This document shows positions 20,814 through 30,118 of a stretch of DNA of 64,000 nt, one piece after another; position 1 is the stretch's first letter, and each line of letters starts with the position of its first letter. A program made the position numbers and the translations under genes. The notes under the pieces were generated by a model, which saw only the letters and a list, made by a program, of their open reading frames with translations, ran no database searches and had not been told where the DNA came from. The stretch spans positions 216,361 through 280,360 of the forward strand of contig NZ_SMAR01000002.1 of NCBI RefSeq assembly GCF_004342225.1, written 5' to 3'. The DNA is from Martelella mediterranea (lineage in GTDB: Bacteria > Pseudomonadota > Alphaproteobacteria > Rhizobiales > Rhizobiaceae).

Positions 20814-21602
20814 ATGGATCATACGCGTGTCATAACAATCGCCAATCAAAAGGGTGGTGTCGGCAAGACGACGACGGCCATCAATCTCGCGACCGCGCTG
20901 GCTGCGATTGGTGAAAAAGTTCTGATTATAGATCTTGATCCGCAGGGCAATGCTTCAACTGGCTTGGGTGTCGACCGAGATCAGCGGCGTACATCGACCT
21001 ATGATTTGCTCGTTGGCGAAAAAAGTGCTTCGGAGGCGGCTGTGCCGACAGCAGTTCCGAACCTTGATCTGGTTCCCTCGACGCTGGATCTGCTTGGTTT
21101 CGAACTGGAGATTGCGTCAGATCCCCGCCGCGTGTTCAAGCTCCGTGATGCGCTTTCGCATCCCGATGTGCGTAAATATCGCTATGTCTTCTGCGATTGC
21201 CCCCCGTCTTTCAATCTTCTCACGATGAATGCCATGTCGGCTGCGCAGGCTGTTCTCGTTCCGCTTCAGTGCGAGTTTTTCGCTCTGGAAGGACTGAGCC
21301 AGTTGCTGGATACGGTCGCAGAAGTTCGCTCGAGTGTTAACCCGAAGCTTGAAATTCAGGGTGTCGTGCTGACTATGTATGACTCGCGTAACAACCTAGC
21401 CCAGCAGGTTGTCAGCGATGTTCGCGAATACATGGGGGATAAGGTCTATAAAACACTGATCCCCCGTAATGTTCGTGTTTCCGAGGCTCCGTCCTTCGGG
21501 AAGCCTGTTATTCTTTATGATCTTAAGTGCCATGGCAGTCAGGCCTATATCCAGCTTGCATCTGAGCTCATACAGCGTGAGCGGGCGGCAATCGCTGCTT
21601 AG
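20814..21602 (+). CDS. parA: Chromosome-partitioning ATPase ParA
   Basis: Walker-type ATPase that moves ParB-parS complexes to segregate the origin. The 262 residues begin RVITIANQKGGVGKTTTAIN (deviant Walker A KGGVGKTT at 13-20) and contain DLDPQGNASTGLG, the CDCPPSFNLLTMNAM Walker B region and FFALEGLSQLL. The ATG at 20814 matches the chromosomal ParA family; the frame is open back to 20661 inside rsmG without homology. parB follows after 68 bp. Confidence 0.97.
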   Translation: MDHTRVITIANQKGGVGKTTTAINLATALAAIGEKVLIIDLDPQGNASTGLGVDRDQRRTSTYDLLVGEKSASEAAVPTAVPNLDLVPSTLDLLGFELEIASDPRRVFKLRDALSHPDVRKYRYVFCDCPPSFNLLTMNAMSAAQAVLVPLQCEFFALEGLSQLLDTVAEVRSSVNPKLEIQGVVLTMYDSRNNLAQQVVSDVREYMGDKVYKTLIPRNVRVSEAPSFGKPVILYDLKCHGSQAYIQLASELIQRERAAIAA

Positions 21603-21670
21603 CAGACGGCTTTCTTGATATAAAAACCTGTTTGGAACAGGCCGCTTTTCCGGATTTCAGGGTGAAAACA

Positions 21671-22555
21671 ATGAGTGAAGATTCTTCTAAGCGTCGTCTC
21701 GGACGTGGTCTTGCTGCTTTGATCGGCGATATCGATAAAGTCGATCCTGTCGATGTTGAAACTGTATCTGTCAGTCCTGACCGAACTGTTCCGATTGAGT
21801 TTGTGGTTCGAAATCCTCGAAATCCGCGCCGGCATTTTGAAGAGGAAGATCTGAGAGATCTTGCTGCTTCTGTCCGTCAGCATGGCATCGTCCAGCCTGT
21901 TGTTGTGCGCACGACAGCTGAAAAAAGATTTGAGATTATTGCCGGTGAACGGCGGTGGCGGGCCGCACAGCTTGCAGGACTTGCCGAAATACCGGTTCTG
22001 ATCCGTGATGTGGATGACCGAACCGCTCTCGAGATCGCCATTGTCGAGAATGTTCAGCGGGCCGACCTCAATCCGCTTGAGGAGGCAAACGGCTATGAGC
22101 TGCTCATGGCTGAACACGGCTATACGCAAAATGATCTTGGTGAGATTATCGGTAAAAGCCGCAGTCATGTGGCGAATAGTTTGCGCCTCCTTAAGCTTCC
22201 TGATGGTGCAAGGCGGATGCTTGCGGAAGGTGCGCTTTCGGCGGGCCACGCGCGCGCACTGATTTCTACGCCGGATCCTGATTCACTTGCTCAGATTATT
22301 GTCGACAAGGGACTCTCCGTTCGCGATGCAGAAAAGCTGGCTCAGAAGGCGATGGAGGGTGGAGCCGCAAAACGCGGGCGTTCAACTGCCAACCAGAAGG
22401 ATGCTGATACGCTGGCGCTTGAGAAATCGCTGTCCGATCGGCTTGGTCTGTCGGTGACGATTGATCATAAAGCCAATGGCGGGCAGATCAGAATTGCCTA
22501 CTCATCGCTCGATCAACTGGATGACGTCTGCAGGCGGCTTGATCGTAGCGTGTGA
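21671..22555 (+). CDS. parB: Chromosome-partitioning protein ParB (CTPase, parS binding)
   Basis: CTP-dependent DNA clamp that loads at parS and spreads. The 294-residue protein has the N-terminal ParA-activating stretch KRRLGRGLAALIGD, box I/II with QHGIVQPVVVR, GERRWRAAQLAGL and ENVQRADLNPLEEA, the HTH (IGKSRSHVANSLRLLKLPD), and the C-terminal dimerisation domain. Start ATG 21671. Its target sites are present at 18064, 20095, 33054 and 61727, with weaker ones at 11633 and 27997. A hairpin ends the transcript. Confidence 0.97.
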   Translation: MSEDSSKRRLGRGLAALIGDIDKVDPVDVETVSVSPDRTVPIEFVVRNPRNPRRHFEEEDLRDLAASVRQHGIVQPVVVRTTAEKRFEIIAGERRWRAAQLAGLAEIPVLIRDVDDRTALEIAIVENVQRADLNPLEEANGYELLMAEHGYTQNDLGEIIGKSRSHVANSLRLLKLPDGARRMLAEGALSAGHARALISTPDPDSLAQIIVDKGLSVRDAEKLAQKAMEGGAAKRGRSTANQKDADTLALEKSLSDRLGLSVTIDHKANGGQIRIAYSSLDQLDDVCRRLDRSV

Positions 22556-22571
22556 GCCTGTTTCAAATGAA

Positions 22572-22608
22572 AAAATTGTATCATGTCGAATTAATATGAT
22601 ACAATTTT
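22572..22608 (+). terminator. Terminator after parB
   Basis: A 13-bp perfect stem, AAAATTGTATCAT (22572-22584) with its complement at 22596-22608, and an 11-nt loop. It is AT-rich but followed by TTATTAC and placed 17 bp after the parB stop. Confidence 0.65.
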
Positions 22609-22937
22609 ATTACTAATTGACAGCAATTTATGACGCCGATCCGGCCTTTCTCAGTGTGGCATCAGGTAAAGAGTAGCTGACGCTGTGTTCTGTTTTAAGC
22701 GCTTTTAGGAAGTGGCAAAGGCTTTCCACAGATATAACGAAGTGGCCTTCGACAAACAAAAAAATCCCGCTGAAAAGGTCGTTCATTCAGGGAGCACGTG
22801 CATTGCACGCAGAATATTCATCAGCCGGATCAAGACATCTGACGTGGGTGAGGTATCTCAATAGGCAGGAAGAGCGAGGCCGGGTTTTCAGTGAGGCGTC
22901 ACATGAAAGATGTGCCGACATTTATTTCCGGCCAAGT
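22609..22937. other. Intergenic region between parB and holA, nothing recognised
   Basis: About 330 bp between convergent parB and holA. No coding sequence or RNA gene was recognised. The short frames here do not resemble proteins. Confidence 0.4.
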
Positions 22938-23981
22938 TTATCTTCGGTTTCCGCGTGCCGAGCGCACTGTCAGAGAAAGAAGCGTCTGGGTTGCGATACT
23001 CTCTTCCAGAGCCGGGTTCTGTCTGGATTTCAGCAAAGCGGATTGCAGTGAGCGTAGTGCTTGCTCGCAGGCCGATCCGGTCCAGGAATTAAGCGCCTTT
23101 TCAAACACAGGCTTGCGACGAAAGAAAATCTGTCGCCCATAGGTTTGCATCACCTGGCTGACGGACTGCCGTTCACTTTCCATCTGCGCCCGCATCAGAT
23201 CAATCAGCTGAAATTGTCTCAGACAGCCATTGAGGATCAGGAAAATTGGCGTCTTGGATTGTGCGACTTTCGCCATGGCCCGTCTGAGAGCCGCAATATC
23301 GCCCTTCAAGACAGCATCGACTGCATCATCAGCAGAGGTTGCGCTGGCGTCACCAATAATAGCCGCAACATGATCTTCGTCGATGATATCCATGCCGCGT
23401 CCGAAAAGAACAAGCTTGTCGATTTCATTGCGGGTTGCCAGCCGGTCTCCACCCAGAAGAGATAGCAGCAGCTGGCGGGCAGGTGGCGTCATGCGCAGCT
23501 CTGCCTTTGAAAGAGCTTCATCAATCAGGGCATTCAGTGCCCGTGCATCATCGGCGTAACAGGGGATGGCTGCAATGTCGCGGGAGCCTTCGGCGGCTTT
23601 ACGCATGGCCGTGCCCTTGCGCAGTTCGCCAGCCTCAATGATCAGAAATGCATTTTGCGGCGGAGATGCTGACAAAGCCTTCAAAGTGTCTGTCAGCGCC
23701 TTGTCATTGCCGCTTGCACGCACCCACACAAGCCGCTCGCCGCCAAACAGGCCGATTGCATTCACTTCATCGAGAATACGTCCTGCACCGCCTTCCAGAT
23801 CCGCTGAGTCAAGTTTCATGATGGAGAAAGGGTCGGAGAGGTCGATACCCGTCTGCCTAGCCAGCGCCGTCGCCCGCTCGCTGACGAGGCCGCGATCTGG
23901 TCCGTAGACCAGAAAAACCCGAAGCCGTTTGGCATCGCGGCGGAGAAACTCGTCGAACTGATGCGATTTAACTTCCGTCAT
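22938..23981 (-). CDS. holA: DNA polymerase III delta subunit
   Basis: Clamp-loader subunit that opens the beta sliding clamp. The 347-residue protein begins KSHQFDEFLRRDAKRLRVFL with VYGPDRGLVSERATAL (degenerate P-loop region), then LVWVRASGNDKALTD, the FLIIEAGELRKGTAMRK block and the C-terminal LLLSLLGGDRLATRNEIDKL motif, all typical of alphaproteobacterial HolA. In many relatives it follows lptE directly. Here 213 bp and a terminator separate them, so it probably has its own promoter. Confidence 0.92.
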   Translation of the reverse strand: MTEVKSHQFDEFLRRDAKRLRVFLVYGPDRGLVSERATALARQTGIDLSDPFSIMKLDSADLEGGAGRILDEVNAIGLFGGERLVWVRASGNDKALTDTLKALSASPPQNAFLIIEAGELRKGTAMRKAAEGSRDIAAIPCYADDARALNALIDEALSKAELRMTPPARQLLLSLLGGDRLATRNEIDKLVLFGRGMDIIDEDHVAAIIGDASATSADDAVDAVLKGDIAALRRAMAKVAQSKTPIFLILNGCLRQFQLIDLMRAQMESERQSVSQVMQTYGRQIFFRRKPVFEKALNSWTGSACEQALRSLQSALLKSRQNPALEESIATQTLLSLTVRSARGNRR

Positions 23982-24132
23982 TCAGGCGGTACCTTAACCG
24001 GACATTGTCAAACAAAACTGCACCTGGATCATAATCGCTTTAAAACGTGCCTTCGTGCTTGAAAGCCCTGTTTGCGCGTCATCCCATCAGCTGCATCTGC
24101 TGCATAAACTAGTGCACTGGCATAAAAAACGA

Positions 24133-24156
24133 AACCCGCAGGCCACGCTGCGGGTT
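24133..24156 (-). terminator. Terminator after lptE
   Basis: AACCCGCAG (24133-24141) pairs with CTGCGGGTT (24148-24156). On the minus strand the stem is followed by TTCGTTTTTT, so it ends the leuS-lptE transcript before holA. Confidence 0.82.
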
Positions 24157-24194
24157 CGGGTTTCAACGGCTTATTTACGTCCAGCGATGTGTGT

Positions 24195-24761
24195 CTACTT
24201 TGCTGATTCAACAGGTGCGGCCGGAAGCTTTTCCGGTGGTTCATCGTTAAGAGCAATTGCCAGCTGATTGTAGATTTGCTCGGCGGCTTGCCGTGCAGCG
24301 CGCTGTTCAGCATCGCGAATGGCGCGCATCTTGGCGAATTCCTGTCGTGGAAAATCGAGCTGTGCTGTGCCGCGCTGACGCCCGCTGGCCAGAAGCTTGC
24401 TATCAGAACGCCGGCGCATCGAGTAATCCGCCCTCACAACCGTTTTCGCCGAACTGGATGTATTGGAGGTATCGTCCTGGAAAAATTCCGAAGTGGACGC
24501 GACAGCTGTGATCGAAACATCGTATTTCGGATCAAGGCTTTCACCCTGTCCGCCGCCGGTCAGAAAAATCAGCTCATTGAGCACGTTCTGTGCAGCTGTC
24601 GTGGTTGGGGTGTTAAAGGCAAGCTGATGCATTTTCGCATTCAGGGCCTGGCCTTCCACTCCGCCATAGAGCGGGCGAACCTGGCAGGAAGACAGCGTCA
24701 CTGTTGCGGCAAGTGCCATCAGTGAGAACGCGGCGGCGCGAAGCAGACGGTCAGACAACAA
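24195..24761 (-). CDS. lptE: LPS-assembly lipoprotein LptE
   Basis: Outer-membrane lipoprotein that plugs LptD in lipopolysaccharide insertion. The 188-residue protein has a lipoprotein signal peptide with lipobox LSSC (Cys26), followed by VRPLYGG, the alphaproteobacterial LptE opening. Then come an [10 protein letters not shown] segment, a beta-rich middle ([20 protein letters not shown]) and a C-terminal helix rich in Arg/Ala. It overlaps the leuS stop by 11 bp, indicating coupling. Assignment rests on the signal and the leuS-lptE-holA order. Confidence 0.88.
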   Translation of the reverse strand: MLSDRLLRAAAFSLMALAATVTLSSCQVRPLYGGVEGQALNAKMHQLAFNTPTTTAAQNVLNELIFLTGGGQGESLDPKYDVSITAVASTSEFFQDDTSNTSSSAKTVVRADYSMRRRSDSKLLASGRQRGTAQLDFPRQEFAKMRAIRDAEQRAARQAAEQIYNQLAIALNDEPPEKLPAAPVESAK

Positions 24762-27384
24762 CGTTCACGATCCTTTGCGGCACAACGATTATTTTCTTCG
24801 GTTCCTTGCCATCCAGAGCCTTTTGCACTGCATCGAGCGCCAGAACGGCAGATTTAATGCTGTCCTGATCGGCATCACGGGCAACGGTCAGCTCAGCCCG
24901 CTTCTTGCCATTGATCTGAACCGGAAGCATGACCTCGTTATCAGCTGTCAGGCCATCATCAAAGGCGGGCCAGCCAGCCATGGAGATCATACCGTCCTGA
25001 CCCAGAACCTTCCAGCATTCTTCTGCCAGATGCGGCATCATGGGTGCAAAGCAATGGGTGAGAAACAGGCTTGCTTCCTTGGTGGCGGCGCAAAGCTCAT
25101 CATCAGCCTTGCCTGCAGCGATATCGCTCAGCGGCGCAGCCAGAACATTGACCAGTTCATAGATGCGGGCAATCGCCTTGTTGAATGCCAGCCCATCCAG
25201 ATCTTCGCCGATGGCTTTGAGTGTTTTATGGGCAGCACGGGAAACCTCCAGTGCCTTGCCTTCCTTGCCCTTGGCCGCCGCGACATTTGCAAGCGCGGGC
25301 GCTGCCTCGGAAATCAGGCGCCAGATCCGCTGAACGAAGCGGAACGTGCCCTGAACACCGGATTCGGTCCAGACAACATCGCGATCCGGCGGGGAATCCG
25401 ACAGGACAAAGAAGCGTGCTGTGTCGGCGCCGTAGGTCGACAGAATATCATCGGGGTCGATGACGTTCTTCTTCGACTTCGACATTTTCTCGATCGAACC
25501 GATGGCCACCGGTTCACCGGTTTCAATCAGTGTTGCCCGCCGTCCGTTCTCATCCTCGATAATGTCGATTTCACTCGGCGAAACCCAGCGGACCTTTGTG
25601 CCTTCGCCCAGACGATAGGTTTCATGAACCACCATGCCCTGCGTAAACAGGCCCTTGAATGGCTCGTCATGGCTGACATGTCCTGTTTCTTTCATCGCAC
25701 GGGTGAAGAAACGCGAATAAAGCAAGTGCAGAATGGCATGTTCAATTCCGCCGATATACTGATCGACCGGCAGCCAGCGGTCAGCGACGGCCGGATCTGT
25801 GGGATTATCTTCCCATGGTGCGGTGAAGCGCGTGTAGTACCAGCTGGAATCGACGAAGGTGTCCATCGTATCGGTTTCGCGCCGTGCTGCCTTGCCGCAG
25901 CAGGGGCAGGGCACCTGCCGCCAGGCATTGTGACGGTCCAGCGGATTACCCGGTTTTTCGAAATCAATATCGTCGGGCAGTTTAACCGGCAGGTCTTCCT
26001 TTGGAACCGGGACAACACCGCAGTCATCGCAATGGATAACCGGGATCGGGCAGCCCCAGTAGCGCTGGCGTGAAATACCCCAGTCCCGCAGGCGGAAATT
26101 GACCTTACGTTCGCCCCGTGGCGCATCGCCGGCCAGATCGGCTTCAAGTTTTTTCGCAATGGTTTCAAAGGCTTCATCAGTGCTCATGCCATTGAGAAAG
26201 CGTGAATTGATCATCACGCCGTCATCGGTAAAGGCTTCGTCACCGATTTCGAAAGTGGTCGCATCGCCATCTTTCGGCATTACAACCGGCGTAACCGGCA
26301 AGCCATATTTGCGGGCAAAGTCGAGGTCGCGCTGATCGCCGGAAGGACAGCCGAAGATGGCGCCCGTGCCGTAATCCATCAGGACAAAGTTTGCGACATA
26401 AACCGGCAGCTCCCAGTCGGGATCAAACGGATGACGTACGGTGATGCCGGTGTCGACACCCTTCTTTTCCGCGGTTTCGAGGGCCGCCAGTGAGGTGCCG
26501 GCATGGCGGGTTTCCTCGCAGAATGCGGCAACCCTGTCATCGTGTTTCGAGGCTTCCTTAGCCAGCGGGTGGTCTGCAGAAATCGCCATGAACGAAGCGC
26601 CGAAAATCGTGTCGGGACGCGTTGTATAAACCGTCAACTCGTCATGGTTGCCAGCCTTTCCGGCACCATTCGCGATGTCCCAGCGTACCATCATGCCTTC
26701 GGAACGGCCGATCCAGTTTTTCTGCATCAGGCGCACTTTTTCCGGCCAGTTGTCGAGCGTGTCGAGAGCGTCCAGAAGATCCTGTGCGAAATCGGTAATC
26801 CTGAAGAACCACTGGGTCAGCTCGCGGCTCTCCACCAGAGCGCCGGAGCGCCAGCCACGGCCGTCAATCACCTGCTCATTGGCCAGAACCGTCATGTCGA
26901 CCGGGTCCCAGTTCACCTTCGATTGCTTGCGGTAAACCAGCCCCTTTTCCAGCATATCGAGGAACAGGTGCTGCTGGCGGTGATAATATTCAACATCGCA
27001 GGTGGCAAATTCCCGCGACCAGTCCAGCGAAAGACCCATGGATTTCAGCTGGTTCCGCATGGTCGCGATATTGTCATATGTCCAGTCCTTGGGGTGGACC
27101 TTATTCTGCATGGCGGCATTTTCAGCAGGCATGCCGAAGGCATCCCAGCCCATGGGATGCAGAACGTTATATCCGCACGCCCGTTTGTAACGCGCCACGA
27201 CATCGCCCATCGCATAATTTCGGACATGCCCGATGTGAATGCGCCCTGATGGATAAGGGAACATCTCCAGCACATAATAGGTTTCACGCGGATCGTCATT
27301 ACGGGTCAGAAAGACATCGTTTTCAGCCCATTGCTTTTGCCATTGCGGTTCGACTTTACGCGGATTGTATCGTTCTGTGGCCAT
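24751..27384 (-). CDS. leuS: Leucyl-tRNA synthetase
   Basis: Class I synthetase charging tRNA-Leu. The 877-residue protein has the HIGH motif in [18 protein letters not shown], a CP1 editing domain with the T-rich [16 protein letters not shown], a zinc-like motif (HCDDCG and CPCCGK), the KMSKSKKN signature and a C-terminal anticodon-binding region ending [15 protein letters not shown] chose the ATG at 27384, giving [16 protein letters not shown] as in the family. The ATG at 27453 adds 23 unrelated residues. Confidence 0.97.
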   Translation of the reverse strand: MATERYNPRKVEPQWQKQWAENDVFLTRNDDPRETYYVLEMFPYPSGRIHIGHVRNYAMGDVVARYKRACGYNVLHPMGWDAFGMPAENAAMQNKVHPKDWTYDNIATMRNQLKSMGLSLDWSREFATCDVEYYHRQQHLFLDMLEKGLVYRKQSKVNWDPVDMTVLANEQVIDGRGWRSGALVESRELTQWFFRITDFAQDLLDALDTLDNWPEKVRLMQKNWIGRSEGMMVRWDIANGAGKAGNHDELTVYTTRPDTIFGASFMAISADHPLAKEASKHDDRVAAFCEETRHAGTSLAALETAEKKGVDTGITVRHPFDPDWELPVYVANFVLMDYGTGAIFGCPSGDQRDLDFARKYGLPVTPVVMPKDGDATTFEIGDEAFTDDGVMINSRFLNGMSTDEAFETIAKKLEADLAGDAPRGERKVNFRLRDWGISRQRYWGCPIPVIHCDDCGVVPVPKEDLPVKLPDDIDFEKPGNPLDRHNAWRQVPCPCCGKAARRETDTMDTFVDSSWYYTRFTAPWEDNPTDPAVADRWLPVDQYIGGIEHAILHLLYSRFFTRAMKETGHVSHDEPFKGLFTQGMVVHETYRLGEGTKVRWVSPSEIDIIEDENGRRATLIETGEPVAIGSIEKMSKSKKNVIDPDDILSTYGADTARFFVLSDSPPDRDVVWTESGVQGTFRFVQRIWRLISEAAPALANVAAAKGKEGKALEVSRAAHKTLKAIGEDLDGLAFNKAIARIYELVNVLAAPLSDIAAGKADDELCAATKEASLFLTHCFAPMMPHLAEECWKVLGQDGMISMAGWPAFDDGLTADNEVMLPVQINGKKRAELTVARDADQDSIKSAVLALDAVQKALDGKEPKKIIVVPQRIVNVVV

Positions 27385-27583
27385 GTCGGATGTACTCTTG
27401 ATTATCGCTCTTTTTTGGGGCTGAGCTTCATCATGAAAGCGCCGGGGCGTCAAGGCGAACAGGGGTCAAACGGGTATATTCAGAGAGAATTAGGATGGCG
27501 CGTCCCGGTTTCGCCATTGAATGCTTCAGGATTTGATGTTTGATTGCAACGCGTTTTTTTGACGATTTGGAAGGTGCTGAGCG

Positions 27584-28255
27584 GTGGGTGTTGTCGATAA
27601 TCTGAAAGATGTTCTGGAAAATATCGCTTCTGCGGCGCATGAGGCCGGGCGCCCGGAGAACACAGTGACTCTCGTTGCTGTTTCAAAAACCTTCGATGCT
27701 GACCACATCCGTCCCGCAATTGATGCTGGCCAGCGGGTTTTCGGTGAAAACCGGGTTCAGGAAGCGCAGAAGAAATGGCCAGGGCTCAAGGCAGAAACAT
27801 CCGATATAGAACTGAGACTGATTGGCCCGTTGCAGTCCAACAAGGCAGAAGAGGCGGTCAGGCTTTTCGATGTGATCGAAACCATTGACCGTGAAAAGAT
27901 TGCGCGTGCTCTCGCAAAGGAAGTTGAGAAGCAGGGCAGGGCACCGCGGCTTTATGTTCAGGTCAATACCGGTAATGAGCCACAAAAGGCGGGTATTGAT
28001 CCACGTGAAACATCCGAATTTCTGAGATTATGCCGCGAGGAGCTGGGCCTTGAGATTGAGGGGCTCATGTGTATTCCACCGGTCGGTGAAAATCCGGGGC
28101 CGCATTTCTCGCTGTTGTTTGATCTGGCAAAGGAAAACAACGTTCCCAAGCTCTCAATGGGCATGTCGGGCGATTATGAGATCGCCGTCGCCTTCGGCGC
28201 AACGAGTGTTCGTGTGGGGTCTGCGATTTTCGGCGCCCGCGATTATCCCGCATGA
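27584..28255 (+). CDS. YggS-family PLP homeostasis protein
   Basis: Single-domain PLP-binding protein (COG0325, PLPBP) thought to buffer pyridoxal phosphate. The 223 residues show the PLP lysine motif VTLVAVSKT, FGENRVQEAQKKWP, LIGPLQSNKAEEAV, VNTGNEPQKAGIDP, GLMCIPP and the phosphate-binding MGMSGDYEIAVAFGATSVRVG. The start is a GTG at 27584. A two-mismatch parS-like palindrome lies at 27997-28012 within the gene. A terminator follows. Confidence 0.93.
   Translation: MGVVDNLKDVLENIASAAHEAGRPENTVTLVAVSKTFDADHIRPAIDAGQRVFGENRVQEAQKKWPGLKAETSDIELRLIGPLQSNKAEEAVRLFDVIETIDREKIARALAKEVEKQGRAPRLYVQVNTGNEPQKAGIDPRETSEFLRLCREELGLEIEGLMCIPPVGENPGPHFSLLFDLAKENNVPKLSMGMSGDYEIAVAFGATSVRVGSAIFGARDYPA
27997..28012. 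promoter_or_regulatory. Candidate parS site (two mismatches) in the YggS gene
   Basis: TGATCCACGTGAAACA, differing from TGTTTCACGTGAAACA at positions 3 and 5. It lies in codons for D-P-R-E-T. Confidence 0.45.
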
Positions 28256-28284
28256 ACATCAGCTTCATTCCGTCCGATCACGGC

Positions 28285-28316
28285 AAAAGATGCGCAGCTC
28301 TGGCCGCGCATCTTTT
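28285..28316 (+). terminator. Terminator after the YggS gene
   Basis: Perfect 11-bp stem AAAAGATGCGC / GCGCATCTTTT with a 10-nt loop, followed by GGTTT. It lies 30 bp after the stop. Confidence 0.75.
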
Positions 28317-28348
28317 GGTTTCTGGCGCTCTAACCTATTGAATCTACG

Positions 28349-28395
28349 CATCGTGCTTTCCGAAAATCGATTCCAATTTTCGGGCCGATGCTGTA
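28349..28395. repeat. Palindromic intergenic repeat, type B
   Basis: Shares the outer arms of the 43-bp type A repeat (GCATCGTGCTTT on one side, GATGCTGTA on the other) but has a different core hairpin, CCGAAAAT with ATTTTCGG (28360-28383). It lies directly after the stop of the OYE gene. Confidence 0.65.
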
Positions 28396-28397
28396 GC

Positions 28398-29525
28398 TCA
28401 GTAAAGCTCAGCCAAGGCTTCGCGCGAAAACGCTTCGAGCTTGTCGGTCTGGCCGTTTTCGACCTTTTTCACCCATTCCGGATCCTTGATGAGAGCACGT
28501 CCGACAGCGATCAGATCGAACTCGTCCTTCTCCATGCGTGAAATCAGTTTCTGAAGGCCGGACGCAGAAGCAGAGGTTTCCGCGCCGCCGAAGGAGCCCA
28601 GGAAGTCGGCGCCATCAAGGCCGACAGAACCGACCGAAACCGTCGGGACACCGGTGATCTTCTTGGCCCAGCCGGCAAAATTCAGACCATCCTCACCATC
28701 AACACTGGCAAATTCCGGTTCCCAGAAGCGGCGCTGCGAACAATGGAGAATATCCGCACCGGCATCGACAAGTGGTTCAAGCCATTCAGCCATTTCATCG
28801 GGCGTATTGGCAATCTTTGCCGTGTAATCCTGTTGTTTCCACTGGCTGAGGCGAATGAGAACCGGCATGTCGTCGCTCACAGAGGCGCGAACGGACTTGA
28901 TGACTTCGACGGCAAAGCGTACGCGATCCGAAATCGCCGGACCGCCCCATTTGTCACCGCGTTTATTAAGCTCTGACCAGAAAAACTGGTCGATCAGGTA
29001 TCCGTGCGCACCGTGGATTTCGACAACATCAAATCCGAGACGTTCAGCATCGGCTGCGGCCTTGCCGAAAGCGGCAATTGTATCGGCAATATCTTCTTCG
29101 CTCATGGCGCGTCCGCGCGGCTCACCAGCCGATACAAAGCCGGACGGGCTTTCGGTGTCTTCACCCTTTGGCCATTCCGGATGTGCAATCGTGTTGGCGA
29201 CGTGCCAGATCTGCGGGCCCATCTTTCCACCGACAGCGTGGACATTGTCGATGACGCTTTTCCATCCGGCGAGAGCCTTTTCACCATAAAAATCCGGGAT
29301 GGAGGGATGGTTTTTCGAGGTCGGGCGGTCAACAACAGTGCCCTCAGACAGGATCAGACCAACATGATTTTCGGCACGGCGGCGATAATATGACGCAACA
29401 TTATCGCCGGGAATGCCATTCGGTGAAAATGTGCGCGTCATCGGTGCCATGACGATGCGGTTTTTTAATTCGAGATTTTTAAATTTGAAGGGTCTGAAAA
29501 GCGTATCGGTGACAAGATCTGCCAT
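28398..29525 (-). CDS. Old Yellow Enzyme family NADH:flavin oxidoreductase
   Basis: FMN-dependent ene-reductase of the OYE/NemA family. The 375-residue TIM barrel starts LFRPFKFKNLELKNRIVMAPMTRTF. It has the active-site pair in HGAHGYLIDQFFW, an N-terminal FMN-binding AENHVGLILSEGT and the late VSVGSVGLDG and DLIAVGRALIKDPEW blocks. Likely substrates are quinones, maleimides or nitrate esters. The divergent HxlR regulator gene, with TAGGT-type operators between, suggests induction by electrophiles; that is inference. Confidence 0.93.
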   Translation of the reverse strand: MADLVTDTLFRPFKFKNLELKNRIVMAPMTRTFSPNGIPGDNVASYYRRRAENHVGLILSEGTVVDRPTSKNHPSIPDFYGEKALAGWKSVIDNVHAVGGKMGPQIWHVANTIAHPEWPKGEDTESPSGFVSAGEPRGRAMSEEDIADTIAAFGKAAADAERLGFDVVEIHGAHGYLIDQFFWSELNKRGDKWGGPAISDRVRFAVEVIKSVRASVSDDMPVLIRLSQWKQQDYTAKIANTPDEMAEWLEPLVDAGADILHCSQRRFWEPEFASVDGEDGLNFAGWAKKITGVPTVSVGSVGLDGADFLGSFGGAETSASASGLQKLISRMEKDEFDLIAVGRALIKDPEWVKKVENGQTDKLEAFSREALAELY

Positions 29526-29559
29526 TGAAATTTCCCTTTCCCGGTTAAAGATGAATGTA

Positions 29560-29580
29560 TAGGTATAAAATATAAACCTA
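29560..29580. promoter_or_regulatory. HxlR operator candidate 1
   Basis: 21-bp inverted repeat with outer arms TAGGT (29560-29564) and ACCTA (29576-29580), plus inner TATA symmetry. It lies in the promoter zone of the OYE gene. The same half-site recurs at 29607-29628. Confidence 0.6.
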
Positions 29581-29606
29581 GTGTCAATAAGGCAATCGTG
29601 CTAGAC

Positions 29607-29628
29607 TAGGTATATTGGAGGATACCTA
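29607..29628. promoter_or_regulatory. HxlR operator candidate 2 over the regulator's own start
   Basis: TAGGTAT (29607-29613) pairs with ATACCTA (29622-29628). The 8-nt spacer contains TTGGAGG, the ribosome binding site, and the last base is the A of the regulator's ATG. Binding here would block both transcription and translation start, giving autoregulation. Confidence 0.62.
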
Positions 29629-30029
29629 TGGATCAGTCAGTGTCGCGCGCGAAAACATGCCCGCAATTTCAATCCAGTTGCCTGAGCCGCGAAATTCTTG
29701 ATCAGATTTCCGGCAAATGGTCGGTTATGACGCTGTCTGCGCTGTCTTATGGCCCGATGCGGTTTAATGATATTCGAAGGCGTCTTGAAGGCATCACTCA
29801 AAAAGCCCTGACAGATACTCTCAGGCGACTGGAGCGCAACGGCCTGATCGAGCGGCGCATTCTCGATACAGCGCCTGTGGGTGTGGAATATTCCCTGACA
29901 GAGCTCGGAGCGTCGCTGAAAACCTTCTATTGCAGGCTTTATGCGTGGACGCAGGACAATAAGGAAACCATCCGTGCAGCCCGAGAGCGCTTTGATGAGC
30001 GCAGTGACGCTCGCATTGCGGCAAAATAA
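29628..30029 (+). CDS. HxlR-family transcription regulator, probably redox-sensing
   Basis: A 133-residue winged-helix regulator of the HxlR family (residues about 18-110: SREILDQISGKWSVMTLSAL, MRFNDIRRRLEGITQKALT, RLERNGLIERR). Two cysteines (Cys11 and Cys18) sit just before the first helix. A cysteine in that place is the thiol switch in YodB and related quinone sensors, so an electrophile response is plausible but unproven. It is divergent from an Old Yellow Enzyme gene, with matching palindromes in between. Confidence 0.9.
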   Translation: MDQSVSRAKTCPQFQSSCLSREILDQISGKWSVMTLSALSYGPMRFNDIRRRLEGITQKALTDTLRRLERNGLIERRILDTAPVGVEYSLTELGASLKTFYCRLYAWTQDNKETIRAARERFDERSDARIAAK

Positions 30030-30051
30030 AAGGGGCCGTTGAAGGCCCCTT
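30030..30051. terminator. Hairpin terminator between the HxlR gene and trcR
   Basis: Stem AGGGGCC (30031-30037) / GGCCCCT (30044-30050). On the minus strand it is followed by TTTTATTTT, so it mainly ends the trcR transcript. It lies just after the HxlR stop. Confidence 0.72.
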
Positions 30052-30052
30052 G

Positions 30053-30095
30053 GAGCGCCGTGCATCCATTCGGATGCACAAAGCACGATGCTGTA
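30053..30095 (+). repeat. Palindromic intergenic repeat, type A, copy 2
   Basis: A 43-bp element identical to 35577-35619. It has an 8-bp hairpin GTGCATCC-ATTC-GGATGCAC in the first half and the constant arm AAAGCACGATGCTGTA in the second. It follows the hairpin terminator between convergent genes. Confidence 0.9.
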
Positions 30096-30118
30096 AATAA
30101 GTTGAACTGCGACAGCGA

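Noticed and set aside
24775..26073. Open plus-strand frame of 432 codons opposite leuS
   Set aside because: It is antisense to the conserved leuS gene and has no recognisable domain or ribosome binding site. Such long antisense frames follow from the GC codon bias.
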